Source: Cesiribacter sp. SM1
GTDB lineage: Bacteria; Bacteroidota; Bacteroidia; Cytophagales; Cyclobacteriaceae
Length of the DNA stretch: 64,000 nt
Assembly (NCBI RefSeq): GCF_020178975.1
Contig: NZ_JAHXBU010000043.1
Coordinates: 62,001 to 126,000 of the forward strand
Direction of reading: 5' to 3'
Shown: positions 1-9,376 of the stretch, one piece after another
Numbering within the stretch: position 1 is the stretch's first letter
Layout of the letters: each line of letters begins with the position of its first letter
Notes under the pieces: model-generated
The model's database searches: none
What the model was told of the DNA's origin: nothing
The model's input: only the letters and a program-made list of their open reading frames with translations
Position numbers and translations under genes: made by a program

Positions 1-1996
1 CATTGGTTTTTACTTCTTTCAGGTGGCGTGTAATCTCCTTCACTGTTTCGTAACCAACAGTATCTTCAACATCAAGACCGATGTTTTTCATACCGTTCAG
101 GCCGTCGATCAGCTCGCCCTGGTAACGCAGTGCTGCAGGAATAATGTGGTTTTGGGCCAGATCACCCATAATGCGGCTTTCGATCTGTACCTTGCGCACA
201 TAAGCCTCCAGCTGAATCTCCTGGCGGGCGTGCAGCTCCACTTCATTAAAGATGCCGTTCTCGGTGAACACTTTCATGCCTTTTTCAGACAGGTACTCAT
301 CCAGCGCCTCAGGGGTGTTGGTGATGTTGGACAGACCACGGCGTGCAGCCTCTTCTTTCCACTCATCGCTGTATCCGTTACCCTCAAAACGAATAGCCTT
401 ACTCTCTTTGATGTAACGACGAAGCACATCCAGGATAGCAAGTTCTTTTTTATCGCCTTTTTCGATCAGGGCATCCACTTCGGCTTTAAACTTAACAAGC
501 TGGTTTGCTACAATGGTGTTAAGTACAATGTTGGCAGAAGCAGAGTTTGCAGAAGAACCTACCGCTCGCAACTCAAATTTATTACCGGTAAAGGCAAATG
601 GAGAGGTACGGTTGCGGTCTGTATTATCGCGAAGGATCTGTGGTATTTTATTGATACCCAGCTTAATGTACATATTGTCGCCTTTATCGATCTCAATATT
701 TGAGTTCTCTTCAAGCTCATCAAGCACTTTGCTAAGCTCAGTTCCTACGAAAACCGACATAATGGCCGGAGGCGCTTCGTTAGCACCCAGGCGGTGATCA
801 TTGCTGGCAGAAGCAATAGAAGCGCGCAGCAGACCATTGTACTCATGCACAGCTTTAATGGTGCTTACAAAGAAGATCAGGAACTGCAGGTTTTCCTTTG
901 CTTTAGAAGTAGGTGCCAGCAGGTTTTTACCTGTGTTGGTAATAAGCGACCAGTTGTTGTGTTTACCGCTACCGTTCACGCCTTTGAAGGGCTTCTCGTG
1001 CAGCAACACCTTTAAGTTATGACGCTCAGACACACGGTCCATCAGGTCCATCAGGAGCTGGTTATGGTCTATGGCAAGGTTAGCCTCTTCAAACTGTGGC
1101 GCACACTCGAACTGGCGTGGCGCTACCTCGTTGTGGCGCGTACGCAACGGAATACCCAGCTTATGGGCTTCACTTTCGAAATCGACCATGAAAGCATGCA
1201 CCCTGGAAGGAATAGAACCAAAGTAGTGGTCTTCCAGCTGCTGTCCTTTAGCAGGCGCATGGCCATATACGGTACGGCCGGCAAGGATCAGGTCCGGGCG
1301 GGCACGCCACAGGGCACGGTCGATCAGGAAGTACTCCTGCTCGATACCGAGGGAAGCGTGTACGCGGGTAACGTTCTTATCGAAATAATCCTGGCAGATA
1401 GCAGTTGCCGCACGGTCTACAAAAGCAAGTGCTTTCAGCAGCGGTGCTTTATAGTCAAGGGCTTCGCCGGTGTAAGAAACGAATACAGTAGGAATACAAA
1501 GGGTTTTACCACCGCCATTGTCAATCACAAAGGCTGGAGAGGAAGGGTCCCAGGCAGTATAACCACGTGCCTCGAAAGTATTACGGATACCTCCGTTAGG
1601 GAAAGAAGAGGCATCAGGCTCCTGCTGAACAAGAGCAGATCCTTTGAATTTTTCCAGGCTGCGGCCATCAGGGCTTGGCTCAAAGAAAGCATCGTGTTTT
1701 TCGGCAGTAGCACCAGTGAGCGGCTGGAACCAGTGGGTGTAGTGTGTAGCACCTTTGCTGATGGCCCAGGATTTCATGGCAGAAGCAACAGCATCTGCAA
1801 CATGTGGTTCCATTTTCTCACCTTTCTCGATAGTCTTCATTACTTCCTTGAAGGTATCGGCAGAAAGTGTATCGCGCATGGTTTCTGTACCAAACACATT
1901 TACGCCAAAGTATTCAGAGATTTTGCCAGAGGGAGTCTGTACTTTAACAGAATCCCGCTGAAGGGTTTGCTCAAGCGCCTGAAAACGTAAATTCAT
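1..1996 (-). CDS. glnN: Type III glutamine synthetase (3' end outside window)
   Basis: Catalyses ATP-dependent formation of glutamine from glutamate and ammonia in the cytoplasm. The reading frame opens with MNLRFQALEQTLQRDS at 1996 and runs off the left edge after 665 codons. Family members are about 720-730 residues, so roughly 60 C-terminal residues are missing. Seen motifs include IEQEYFLID, RHNEVAPRQFE, NGSGKHNNWS (nucleotide/glutamate site) and TGNKFELRAVGSSAN, all typical of the long GlnN type rather than GlnA. The gene is divergent from the sulfatase gene at 2223. A -7-like box lies 34 bases upstream. Product identity is very secure. Confidence 0.97.
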   Translation of the reverse strand, partial: MNLRFQALEQTLQRDSVKVQTPSGKISEYFGVNVFGTETMRDTLSADTFKEVMKTIEKGEKMEPHVADAVASAMKSWAISKGATHYTHWFQPLTGATAEKHDAFFEPSPDGRSLEKFKGSALVQQEPDASSFPNGGIRNTFEARGYTAWDPSSPAFVIDNGGGKTLCIPTVFVSYTGEALDYKAPLLKALAFVDRAATAICQDYFDKNVTRVHASLGIEQEYFLIDRALWRARPDLILAGRTVYGHAPAKGQQLEDHYFGSIPSRVHAFMVDFESEAHKLGIPLRTRHNEVAPRQFECAPQFEEANLAIDHNQLLMDLMDRVSERHNLKVLLHEKPFKGVNGSGKHNNWSLITNTGKNLLAPTSKAKENLQFLIFFVSTIKAVHEYNGLLRASIASASNDHRLGANEAPPAIMSVFVGTELSKVLDELEENSNIEIDKGDNMYIKLGINKIPQILRDNTDRNRTSPFAFTGNKFELRAVGSSANSASANIVLNTIVANQLVKFKAEVDALIEKGDKKELAILDVLRRYIKESKAIRFEGNGYSDEWKEEAARRGLSNITNTPEALDEYLSEKGMKVFTENGIFNEVELHARQEIQLEAYVRKVQIESRIMGDLAQNHIIPAALRYQGELIDGLNGMKNIGLDVEDTVGYETVKEITRHLKEVKTN

Positions 1997-2029
1997 GGTT
2001 TCTTTTGGATCAGGGTTAATTTTCTACCC

Positions 2030-2037
2030 CAAATGTA
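2030..2037 (-). promoter_or_regulatory. Candidate -7 box for glnN
   Basis: On the minus strand this reads TACATTTG, matching the Bacteroidota -7 consensus TAnnTTTG, and would give a leader of roughly 28 bases. A clear -33 TTG at the expected spacing is not seen, so only half of the promoter is supported. Confidence 0.5.
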
Positions 2038-2179
2038 GCCAAATTGTTAATATTTCAGAATTCTGATGCCATTTTTTAACCTAGCATTATCAAAAAATAT
2101 ATTCTGAATCTGAAAAACAGGAGAAAATTTGGCAGGCCTACCTGCATAAACTTTCCTTTATCTCTTGTAGTAAACCTAG

Positions 2180-2187
2180 TATATTTG
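2180..2187 (+). promoter_or_regulatory. Candidate -7 box for the LtaS-like gene
   Basis: TATATTTG matches TAnnTTTG and lies 35 bases before the ATG at 2223. The -33 region is T-rich (CTTTCCTTT) but has no clear TTG at the right spacing. Confidence 0.45.
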
Positions 2188-2222
2188 CGCGTTAAATTGG
2201 TTTGGTTGTAGGGTTCAAACGT

Positions 2223-4070
2223 ATGCGTCAAAGAGTAACTTACCTTGCTGGCTATTATTTATACTGGCTGGTGTACTTCATATTTATAAAGGCAGTCTTT
2301 TTAATCTATCATCATAACCTGGCCGGCGATCTGTCGGGCAGTCTTATTTTTGGCATTTTCAGGCATGGGCTGCCCCTGGATTTAAGCTTTAGCGCCTACT
2401 TGAGCCTGCTTCCTTTTTTACTGGTGGCCCTTACACCTGTGGTGCCCTACCAGCGGTGGCTGCCACTTACGCTCATGGTGTACAATAACCTGGTGCTCTT
2501 CCTTGTTACCCTGCTGTGCACAGCAGACCTGGAGCTGTTCAACATCTGGGGGTTTCGCATGGATGCCTCACCACTTAATTACCTGAACACACCTGGAGAA
2601 ATGCTGGTATCCGTTGGCTCTGCCCCTATCTGGCTGCTGGTACTGCTCAACATCATTATTAACCTGTTCTTTAGCTTTTTATACCGGCACCAGCTGCACC
2701 CGCTGGTAAAAGCTTTTCCCGATGTTCGCATTTACTGGGCTTTACCGCTGCTGCTTATTACGGGAGCGCTTATTCTGCCCCTGCGCGGCGGCCTGCAGGT
2801 GGTGCCCATTAACCAGAGCAGCGCTTACTTTTCGCGCAACCATTTTGCCAACCAGGCTGCCATTAACCTGCCCTGGAATTTCTTTCATGCGGTAAGCAAG
2901 TGGAAAAGCCGGGAAGAGCATCCCTATAAATACCTGGAGCCTGCAGTGGCCGATAGCCTGGTGCAGCAGTTGTATACAGATAATGGGGCTGCTCCAAAGC
3001 CCCTTCTGACCACCACCAGGCCCAACATTATCCTGATTATCTGGGAGAGCTTTACAGCTAAAGTAGCCGAGCCCCTGGGCGGCCTGAAAGGTGTTACACC
3101 ACGCTTTACCCAGCTGAGCAAAGAGGGCCTGCTGTTTGAACGTGTTTATGCCAGCGGCGACCGAACCGACAAAGGGCTTGTTGCCATTCTAAGCGGCTAT
3201 CCCTCACAGCCCATCACTACCATTATTAAATCGCCGCAGAAAAGTAAAAAGCTGCCGCAGCTTAGCACTAACCTTGCGGCAGAAGGTTACCACACTGCTT
3301 TCTATTATGGTGGCGAACTGGCCTTTGCCAACCTGCGGAGTTACCTTTCTTTTGGGGACTGGCAGCACACCACCAGCCTGGAAGCCTTTAGCGGGGCAGA
3401 GCTAAACTCTAAGTGGGGCGCTCACGATGGTGTAGTGGCAAAGCGTATGCTAAAGGACCTGGATACCCTGCAGCAGCCATTTTTCACCACCCTGCTTACC
3501 TTAAGCAGCCATGAGCCTTTTGACCTGCCTGCTCCTGCCAGAGCACGCTTTCCCGGCAAAGCGCATGATGAGATGTTCAACAGCTCCCACTATTACACCG
3601 ATAGTGTGCTGGGCGAGTTTATAGATAGCGCTAAAAAGCAAGCCTGGTGGGACAATACCCTGGTAATTATTGTAGCAGACCATGGCCATACCGCACCTGG
3701 CCAGTCGCTGGTGTATGAACCCAGCAAGTTTCATATCCCGATGCTCTGGCTTGGCGGGGCACTGGAGCAAAAAGGAGAAAAATGGCCCTACACCATCTCC
3801 CAGACCGACCTGGCTGCTAGCCTGCTGGGGCAGCTGGAGCTCCCTGCCGATGCTTACCCCTGGAGCAAAGATGTTTTCAGGCCCGGTACCAATGCATTTG
3901 CACCCTACTTTTTCAAAGATGGTGTTGGGCTGATGACCGACAGCAGCTATATGAGCTGGGATAATGTTGGTAAGCTTTTTATCGAAAAAAGTGAGAAGGC
4001 AGGCAATACAGAAGAAATAGTTGCAAAAGGTTTCCTGCAAAAGTCATTTCAGGACTACCTGGAAAAATAA
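2223..4070 (+). CDS. LtaS/EptA-type membrane sulfatase (phosphoglycerol or phosphoethanolamine transferase family)
   Basis: Alkaline-phosphatase-superfamily membrane enzyme, about 615 residues. The first ~190 residues hold about five hydrophobic membrane segments, followed by a periplasmic sulfatase domain that starts near residue 266 (PNIILIIWESF, first metal ligand). GDRTDKG places the likely catalytic threonine near residue 315, and VADHGH near 486 supplies the Asp/His metal ligands. Known relatives transfer phosphoglycerol or phosphoethanolamine to envelope glycans or lipids; the substrate here cannot be read from sequence. A TTG at 2202 is in frame, but the ATG at 2223 is preferred because membrane segment one follows it directly. 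Confidence 0.85.
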   Translation: MRQRVTYLAGYYLYWLVYFIFIKAVFLIYHHNLAGDLSGSLIFGIFRHGLPLDLSFSAYLSLLPFLLVALTPVVPYQRWLPLTLMVYNNLVLFLVTLLCTADLELFNIWGFRMDASPLNYLNTPGEMLVSVGSAPIWLLVLLNIIINLFFSFLYRHQLHPLVKAFPDVRIYWALPLLLITGALILPLRGGLQVVPINQSSAYFSRNHFANQAAINLPWNFFHAVSKWKSREEHPYKYLEPAVADSLVQQLYTDNGAAPKPLLTTTRPNIILIIWESFTAKVAEPLGGLKGVTPRFTQLSKEGLLFERVYASGDRTDKGLVAILSGYPSQPITTIIKSPQKSKKLPQLSTNLAAEGYHTAFYYGGELAFANLRSYLSFGDWQHTTSLEAFSGAELNSKWGAHDGVVAKRMLKDLDTLQQPFFTTLLTLSSHEPFDLPAPARARFPGKAHDEMFNSSHYYTDSVLGEFIDSAKKQAWWDNTLVIIVADHGHTAPGQSLVYEPSKFHIPMLWLGGALEQKGEKWPYTISQTDLAASLLGQLELPADAYPWSKDVFRPGTNAFAPYFFKDGVGLMTDSSYMSWDNVGKLFIEKSEKAGNTEEIVAKGFLQKSFQDYLEK

Positions 4071-4285
4071 CAGACAGTGGCACCAGGTAATTAAGTGCCA
4101 TCATAAACGCTGGTTACTGCAGCCAATCCATCCTGGAACAAAGCAGGCTGTAATTAGCAACTGCCCAAATCCCTAAAACCAGCCATCATTGCAGGAGACC
4201 GATAAAGAGTTTGTGCTTGGCTGTATTAAGCCAAACAATTAACTTGAAGCATACACAGCCTGCTTCACCAATATTGTTCGGCCAG

Positions 4286-4771
4286 ATGAATAATGATGTT
4301 TCCCCGAAAATGGACTTTAAGAGCGGAAGGTTGTTCCCCTGGCCTTTTCAGCTGGTTGCCATTGCACTGATAGTTGCTGCAATAGCCTTTTTCGCTACAC
4401 ATCCAATCATTTCAACCGGGCTGCTGCTGCTCGCTTTCCTGATTATTAGCGCGCATGCCGGCGTTGAGTTTGACCGTGCCAGGCAAACATACCGGGAATA
4501 CAATTCTTTTCTTTTTATCAGAACAGGCAAAGCTTATCCTTACCAGGGTGTGGAAAAAGTATTCATCAATGCCGGCCGGGTAAGCCAGCGTATTTATACA
4601 GCCCATACCACTACTTCATCTGTTTTTAAAAACCTGGAATACAGGGGCTACGCTAAGTTGTTAGATGGCAGCAAAATATTCCTGATCAGCGGCAAGAATA
4701 AAGCCTTGATCTCCTCCAGGCTGTCGGAACTGGCAAACTGGCTGCAAACCAGTTTTACAGACCACAGCTAA
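4286..4771 (+). CDS. Small membrane protein of unknown function
   Basis: About 161 residues from the ATG at 4286; an in-frame TTG at 4211 would add 25 residues that look non-coding. Two adjacent hydrophobic stretches (about residues 19-50) form a membrane hairpin, followed by a soluble region with alternating strand-like segments (KVFINAGRVSQRIYTAHT, KIFLISGKNKALISSRL) and an amphipathic last helix. The arrangement resembles membrane-anchored PH-like proteins, but I do not recognise the family. It stands alone between a sulfatase and a hydrolase gene, so context gives no function. Confidence 0.6.
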   Translation: MNNDVSPKMDFKSGRLFPWPFQLVAIALIVAAIAFFATHPIISTGLLLLAFLIISAHAGVEFDRARQTYREYNSFLFIRTGKAYPYQGVEKVFINAGRVSQRIYTAHTTTSSVFKNLEYRGYAKLLDGSKIFLISGKNKALISSRLSELANWLQTSFTDHS

Positions 4772-5052
4772 ACATTAGCAGCTATTTTCAGATTATTAAT
4801 TCTGCAGTAATAAAATAGCTGCCACAAAGCCGGGCAAATCTCACAGTTTTAGTTTTCTCTGTCACCTGATTTCCAGTCCACAAAAACAGGCTTTTACAGC
4901 AGTCTGTTTATTTTAAGTGGTTCTGATGGGAATGATTGCTGCTGTTGCATACCGCATTACCAGCAGGAGAGACACCCGAGGTAAAGAGAGGACTTATATG
5001 CTGTGAAGTATTTCGCAGGCACCTGAGCGAAGTGATTAGTGCTATTAAATGT

Positions 5053-6174
5053 ATGGCGAATAAGCTGGGCAATAACATATACAAGCTGGTATGTCTGTTC
5101 GTGGGGCTGGCAGGTTTTTACCTCACTGGCTGCAACAGCGAAGGCAAGCCGGGATCTGGGGAAAACCAGCAGCAAACTTATGCACCGGTACAGCAAGATG
5201 TTACCGGCAGCCCCGTAGAGCGCATGCAGGAGTATACCACCTCTGCAGACTATGTTTCCTTTTCGGGCGAGGGCCTGGATAAATGGCAGCAGGAGGTACC
5301 GGAGATCAGGGACATCAGCATAAAGTCTACTGCTGATGGAAGGGAGGAACCAGCTTTGTTTTATGCCCCTGACAGCCCCGGAGAAAAGCCCCTGCTGGTG
5401 GTGCTGCACAGCTGGAGCAGCAGCTATCTGCAGCACACCAACATTCCCTACGCCAAGTGGGCAAAGCAACATGAGTGGGTATTCATATGCCCCAACTACA
5501 GGGGCCGGTACGACCGCCCTGAAGCCACTGCCTCCGACCTTGCCATTCAGGATGTGGTTGATGCTGTTAATTACGCAAAAGAACACGCCAATGTGGATGA
5601 GTCCCGTATTTACCTGATTGGCTCATCGGGCGGCGCCATGACTGCGCTGAGCCTGGCTGGCAGACATCCCGACATCTGGGCAGGCGTGGTGGCCTGGGTA
5701 CCCATTTATGATCTTGTGGAGTGGTACCAGTATAACCTAGAGCGGCCCAACGTATCGTATGATGAAGAAATAGCCGCCTCCTGCGGCGGGGCTCCCGTGG
5801 CGGGCAGCGATGCCGCCGAAGAATGTACAAGAAGAAGCCCCAGCACACATCTCTCCAACGCCCGCGGATTGCCTGTTTTTATTGCCCACGGCATCAACGA
5901 TCAGCTTGTGCTGCCCTCCCATTCCATCAAGGCTTTCAATGTGCTGGCCCACCAGCAGGATCGTTTCCCTGACGAAGACATGCAGCACATAGCTAACCGG
6001 CACGAGCTGCCTCCAGCAATCAGTGCCTCTAATGATAATGCTTATTTTGGAGAAGACGATCCAGCGGTAGTGTACACCCGGGCATCTAACAATGCCAGGC
6101 TTGTGCTCTTTGATGGTGAACATAATATGGTCTATAATCCCGGGCTGATGTGGCTGAGCGAACAGCGAAAATAG
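5053..6174 (+). CDS. Lipoprotein alpha/beta hydrolase (prolyl-oligopeptidase-like S9/esterase fold)
   Basis: About 373 residues. The ATG at 5053 is chosen because it begins a lipoprotein signal peptide ending FYLTGC; the longer frame from 4936 adds an unlikely leader. The hydrolase domain carries LLVVLHSWSSSY (oxyanion strand), IGSSGGAMTAL with the GxSxG serine nucleophile, IAHGINDQLVLPSHS with the acid, and FDGEHNMVYNPG with the histidine. The triad therefore looks complete. It probably acts in the periplasm on a peptide, ester or carbohydrate-ester substrate. A second hydrolase follows 86 bases later, but the two are only distantly alike. Confidence 0.8.
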   Translation: MANKLGNNIYKLVCLFVGLAGFYLTGCNSEGKPGSGENQQQTYAPVQQDVTGSPVERMQEYTTSADYVSFSGEGLDKWQQEVPEIRDISIKSTADGREEPALFYAPDSPGEKPLLVVLHSWSSSYLQHTNIPYAKWAKQHEWVFICPNYRGRYDRPEATASDLAIQDVVDAVNYAKEHANVDESRIYLIGSSGGAMTALSLAGRHPDIWAGVVAWVPIYDLVEWYQYNLERPNVSYDEEIAASCGGAPVAGSDAAEECTRRSPSTHLSNARGLPVFIAHGINDQLVLPSHSIKAFNVLAHQQDRFPDEDMQHIANRHELPPAISASNDNAYFGEDDPAVVYTRASNNARLVLFDGEHNMVYNPGLMWLSEQRK

Positions 6175-6260
6175 TTGCGTTTACAGCTGTTTTAAGACTA
6201 GAAAGAATTTTACCTACCGTTGCGCGCTTCTGCATAAGGGGCCTATGGCGGTAGTACTGT

Positions 6261-7085
6261 ATGCATAAAATAGTTAAGGATTTGCTGGTTGCGCTACTTG
6301 TTCTGGGAGCCATTTATTTAACAGTATGCCTGCTGCTCTACTGGCAACAGGAAAAGCTTGTGTTTGCCCCTGCCAGGCTGCCGGAAGATTATGTTTTCCG
6401 GTTTAACGGAAACTTTGAAGAACGTTTTTTCTCTGCCCCCGATGGTGTAAAACTGCACGCCCTGCTGTTCAGGGCTGATACTACCTATGAATCTGGCAGA
6501 AAGCTGCTCTTTTTCCTGCACGGCAATGCAGGGGCAGTTAACGGCTGGGGCGATCTGGCACCTTACTACACCAACCTTGGCTACGATTTTATTGTGATGG
6601 ATTACCGCGGGTACGGAAAGAGCGGAGGTGAAATTAGGAGCGAAAAGCAGTTTTACGCTGATGTACAGCTTGTTTACCGGCAAATGGCACAGGAGTACCC
6701 GGAGGAGCATATTGCCGTGACCGGATTTTCTATTGGTACCGCCGCTGCCGCTATGCTGGCTGCCAGGCACAAGCCGGGAATTCTGCTGCTCCTCGCGCCC
6801 TATTACAGCCTTGAGGATATGCTGGGGCGTATCTATCCATTTGTACCTTCTTTTTTACTGAAGTATAAGTTCAGGACTTATGCCTTTATCGAAAAATCCA
6901 ATGCTCCTGTATATATTTTCCACGGCAACCGTGATGAAGTAATTCCATATGAATCTTCTGTAAAGCTGAAGAAGCACCTGGAACTTCCGGCCCGGCACAT
7001 TACCCTTGAAGGGCAGGACCATAACAGCATACACCAAAACCGGCAGTACAGGGATTCCCTGCAACGCCTGCTGCTACCAAACTGA
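6261..7085 (+). CDS. Membrane-anchored alpha/beta hydrolase (Bem46/ABHD13-like)
   Basis: 274 residues with one N-terminal membrane segment (about residues 8-29, LLVALLVLGAIYLTVCLLLY) and then a serine-hydrolase fold. Visible motifs are FFLHGNAGAVNGW (oxyanion hole), VMDYRGYGKSGG, VTGFSIGTAAA (nucleophile serine in GxSxG), IFHGNRDEVIPYESS (acid) and GQDHNSIHQ (histidine). This order is that of the Bem46/ABHD13 group, whose physiological substrates are mostly unknown. It lies 86 bases after another hydrolase gene on the same strand and could be co-transcribed with it. Confidence 0.82.
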   Translation: MHKIVKDLLVALLVLGAIYLTVCLLLYWQQEKLVFAPARLPEDYVFRFNGNFEERFFSAPDGVKLHALLFRADTTYESGRKLLFFLHGNAGAVNGWGDLAPYYTNLGYDFIVMDYRGYGKSGGEIRSEKQFYADVQLVYRQMAQEYPEEHIAVTGFSIGTAAAAMLAARHKPGILLLLAPYYSLEDMLGRIYPFVPSFLLKYKFRTYAFIEKSNAPVYIFHGNRDEVIPYESSVKLKKHLELPARHITLEGQDHNSIHQNRQYRDSLQRLLLPN

Positions 7086-7167
7086 TACTCCCTGACCTAA
7101 GAGCCACTGTTTTTTAACACGATTCCTTATCTTTAGGGTTTATTAACGTTTAAACAATTAATCCAAC

Positions 7168-8562
7168 ATGCTCGCACATAAAAAGCTGCTGCTACTCCCG
7201 CTGCTCCTACTGATGGCAAACCTGTCCCCTGCCCAGCAATCTGCGGGAGGCCCTGTGGCAGGACCTGCTTACCAGACACGACTGCAGGAGATTGCAGATG
7301 CGCCCTCGCCAGAACGGATCGAGAAAGACATCCGTAAGCTGGTAAGCTTTGGAACCCGCCACACCCTTTCAGATACCGTATCGAACACCCGCGGCATTGG
7401 AGCTGCCCGCCGCTGGATCAAGGCAGAGTTTGAGCGCATCTCCAAAGACTGCGGCGGCTGCCTGGAGGTACGCTATGTAAGCGATACCATCATGAACAGG
7501 CCCCGCATCCCAGGCACCGTAAACATTGTGAATGTGATAGCCATACAGCGGGGCACGCAGGATCCTAAACGGGTGGTGATGATGACGGGCGATATTGACT
7601 CCCGCGTAACCGATGTACTGAACTATAAATCAGACTCTCCCGGCGCTAACGACAATGCAACCGGCATTGCTGGTGCACTGGAGGCTGCCCGCGTACTAAG
7701 CAAGCATAAATTTCCCGGCACCATTGTTTATGCAGCCCTGTCTGGCGAAGAGCAGGGGTTGTTTGGCGGCGAAATTCTGGCCACATGGGCCAGGAAGCAG
7801 GACTGGCGCATCAAGGCAGTTTTAAACAACGATATGATTGGCAATATTGAAGGCATTAACGGCACCATCAACAACACAGTGGTACGGGTGTTTTCCGAGG
7901 GTACCCGGGATGTGGAGACAGCGCAGGAGGCCCGCCAGCGTCGTTTTACCGGTGGTGAGGTAGACAGCCCCTCCCGCAACATTGGCCGTTATATAGATGT
8001 GCTGGCCGATCAGTATTTCCCAAGCCTCGATGTCATGATGATCTACCGCCTGGACCGTTTTGGCCGCGGCGGTCACCACCGTCCCTTTAACGAGCAGGGC
8101 TACCCTGGCGTGCGCATCATGGAGGCTTTTGAAAACTACAATCGCCAGCACCAGGACCTGCGCACCGAAAACGGCATTCAATATGGCGATGTGATCGAAG
8201 GTGTAAACTTTCCCTATGCCGCCAAAGTTACAGGCCTCAATGCTGTGACCATGGCCAGCATGGCTGCAGCACCTGCCCCACCCTCTGGTGTAAAAATAAG
8301 TGGTGCCGTATCTCCAAGCACTACCCTAAGCTGGAACAAGGCCACTGGGAAGGATGCACAGAACCTGGCAGGCTATAAAGTGTACTACCGCCTTACCACC
8401 TCTCCTGTTTGGGAATATAGCAAGTTTGTTGGCAATGTAGACCAGCACACCCTGGAGAACGTTATCATCGACAATTACTTCTTTGGCGTTAGCAGCGTAA
8501 GCAAAGACGGCTACGAAAGCCCTGTAGTGTTCCCCGGCGCAGCCGGTTCTTTCGGAGAGTAG
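7168..8562 (+). CDS. Secreted M28-family metallopeptidase with C-terminal fibronectin-III-like region
   Basis: 464 residues with a signal peptide ending near LSPAQQ. The M28 zinc-aminopeptidase domain occupies about residues 50-365: GDIDSR (141-146), GANDNATG with the bridging Asp162, LSGEEQG with Glu194/Glu195, and NNDMIGN with Asp222. A region rich in His, GRGGHHRPF, supplies the last ligand. The first ligand, usually His in GHxDS, is Asp142 here. Residues from about 372 onward (APAPPSGVKISG, TLSWNKATGKDAQNLAGYKV) look like a fibronectin type III fold. TATCTTTA at 7128 may be the -7 box. A strong terminator follows. Confidence 0.88.
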   Translation: MLAHKKLLLLPLLLLMANLSPAQQSAGGPVAGPAYQTRLQEIADAPSPERIEKDIRKLVSFGTRHTLSDTVSNTRGIGAARRWIKAEFERISKDCGGCLEVRYVSDTIMNRPRIPGTVNIVNVIAIQRGTQDPKRVVMMTGDIDSRVTDVLNYKSDSPGANDNATGIAGALEAARVLSKHKFPGTIVYAALSGEEQGLFGGEILATWARKQDWRIKAVLNNDMIGNIEGINGTINNTVVRVFSEGTRDVETAQEARQRRFTGGEVDSPSRNIGRYIDVLADQYFPSLDVMMIYRLDRFGRGGHHRPFNEQGYPGVRIMEAFENYNRQHQDLRTENGIQYGDVIEGVNFPYAAKVTGLNAVTMASMAAAPAPPSGVKISGAVSPSTTLSWNKATGKDAQNLAGYKVYYRLTTSPVWEYSKFVGNVDQHTLENVIIDNYFFGVSSVSKDGYESPVVFPGAAGSFGE

Positions 8563-8581
8563 TTACAACTTTATTCAAAGC

Positions 8582-8614
8582 AAAACACCGCCCCTGCAGG
8601 GGCGGTGTTTTTTT
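8582..8614 (+). terminator. Rho-independent terminator after the M28 gene
   Basis: A perfect inverted repeat centred at 8596/8597 (arm ACACCGCCCCTG, mirrored exactly) is followed by a run of T. Four A bases on the far side become T on the minus strand, so it may also stop the convergent Dabb gene. Confidence 0.92.
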
Positions 8615-8648
8615 ATAGTATCTGCTGCTATATGCTGATTCTTTCTCC

Positions 8649-9062
8649 CTAGGCCGGAACGGAATCATATACCACCACTTTGCTCCATAGGTTAGAGTAG
8701 TTCTTGACAAAATCGAGGTGGATTGGGTCTTCCTGGTAGCTATCCTGGGCCTTCCTATCATCAAACACCAGCATCCAGGATACGGCATATGAGCTGTCGA
8801 TAACATCACGGTTCGTATCGGCAGGTACGCCAATGTGGTATTCCCTGATGCTTTTTACTTTGGCAAGGTTTCTCAAACCCTCCAGCAGTTTGGCTTTATC
8901 TGCTTCGCTCTCCGGGTTGTTCAGCCAGAAATAAACATGGTGTACAAAACCCTTCTTAGGAGGCATGGCCGCAGCAGCAGCTCCGCTTATGGTTGCCAAA
9001 CCGGTTACAGCAGCAGCCTTGCCTAACATGGAGATGAACTTACGTCTTGATTGTGCCAGCAT
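8649..9062 (-). CDS. Exported Dabb (stress-responsive alpha/beta-barrel) domain protein
   Basis: 137 residues. The N-terminus has a twin-arginine-like signal (SRRKFISMLGKAAAVTGLA), pointing to folded export by Tat. The rest is a single ferredoxin-like Dabb domain: HHVYFWLNNPESEADKAKL, REYHIGVPADTNRDVID, YAVSWMLVFDD and KNYSNLWSKVVVYD. Dabb proteins form dimeric barrels; some act in stress responses or polyketide cyclisation, but no activity can be assigned here. It is a single gene convergent with the peptidase gene and divergent from the GH5 gene. Confidence 0.85.
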   Translation of the reverse strand: MLAQSRRKFISMLGKAAAVTGLATISGAAAAAMPPKKGFVHHVYFWLNNPESEADKAKLLEGLRNLAKVKSIREYHIGVPADTNRDVIDSSYAVSWMLVFDDRKAQDSYQEDPIHLDFVKNYSNLWSKVVVYDSVPA

Positions 9063-9376
9063 AAAAAGTTTTGGTTTAAAGCCTTAAAGTAACAAATATT
9101 CTTTTAACTGCTCAAGCACTCCTTAAAAACAGGCGCCTTTCCTTGCCAGGCATTTCAATCAATAGGAAGCCCAAAGCCCGGAGCGGCTACTTTAATGTAC
9201 CTCCCACAAAAGCTAAGGCAGTGTTACATGCACGCCCTTGCATCAGCTTTTTTGTAAAATAACACTATCTTGTACATGCGCTCTACAAAGAACTTTAGGC
9301 TTCAGCCTGTCTGCTCCCCGCAGTAGACTAACAAAGCCAGATACTCATTAGCCAGATCATAGGAGGTACCTTTGTT
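9063..9376. other. Divergent intergenic region, Dabb gene / GH5 gene
   Basis: 314 bases without a credible gene. It must hold promoters for both flanking genes. TATCTTGT at 9266-9273 is a one-mismatch -7 candidate for the GH5 gene. AGGAGGT at 9361-9367 is an unusually good Shine-Dalgarno for this phylum, placed 10 bases before the ATG at 9377. Confidence 0.45.

Noticed and set aside
1019-1990. A long plus-strand reading frame (323 codons) opposite glnN
   Set aside because: The minus strand encodes an unmistakable type III glutamine synthetase here, and the plus-strand product has no family pattern; it is a shadow of glnN codon bias.
3501-4040. A 179-codon minus-strand frame inside the LtaS-like gene
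   Set aside because: It lies antisense to the conserved sulfatase domain, and its product has no recognisable motif or start context.
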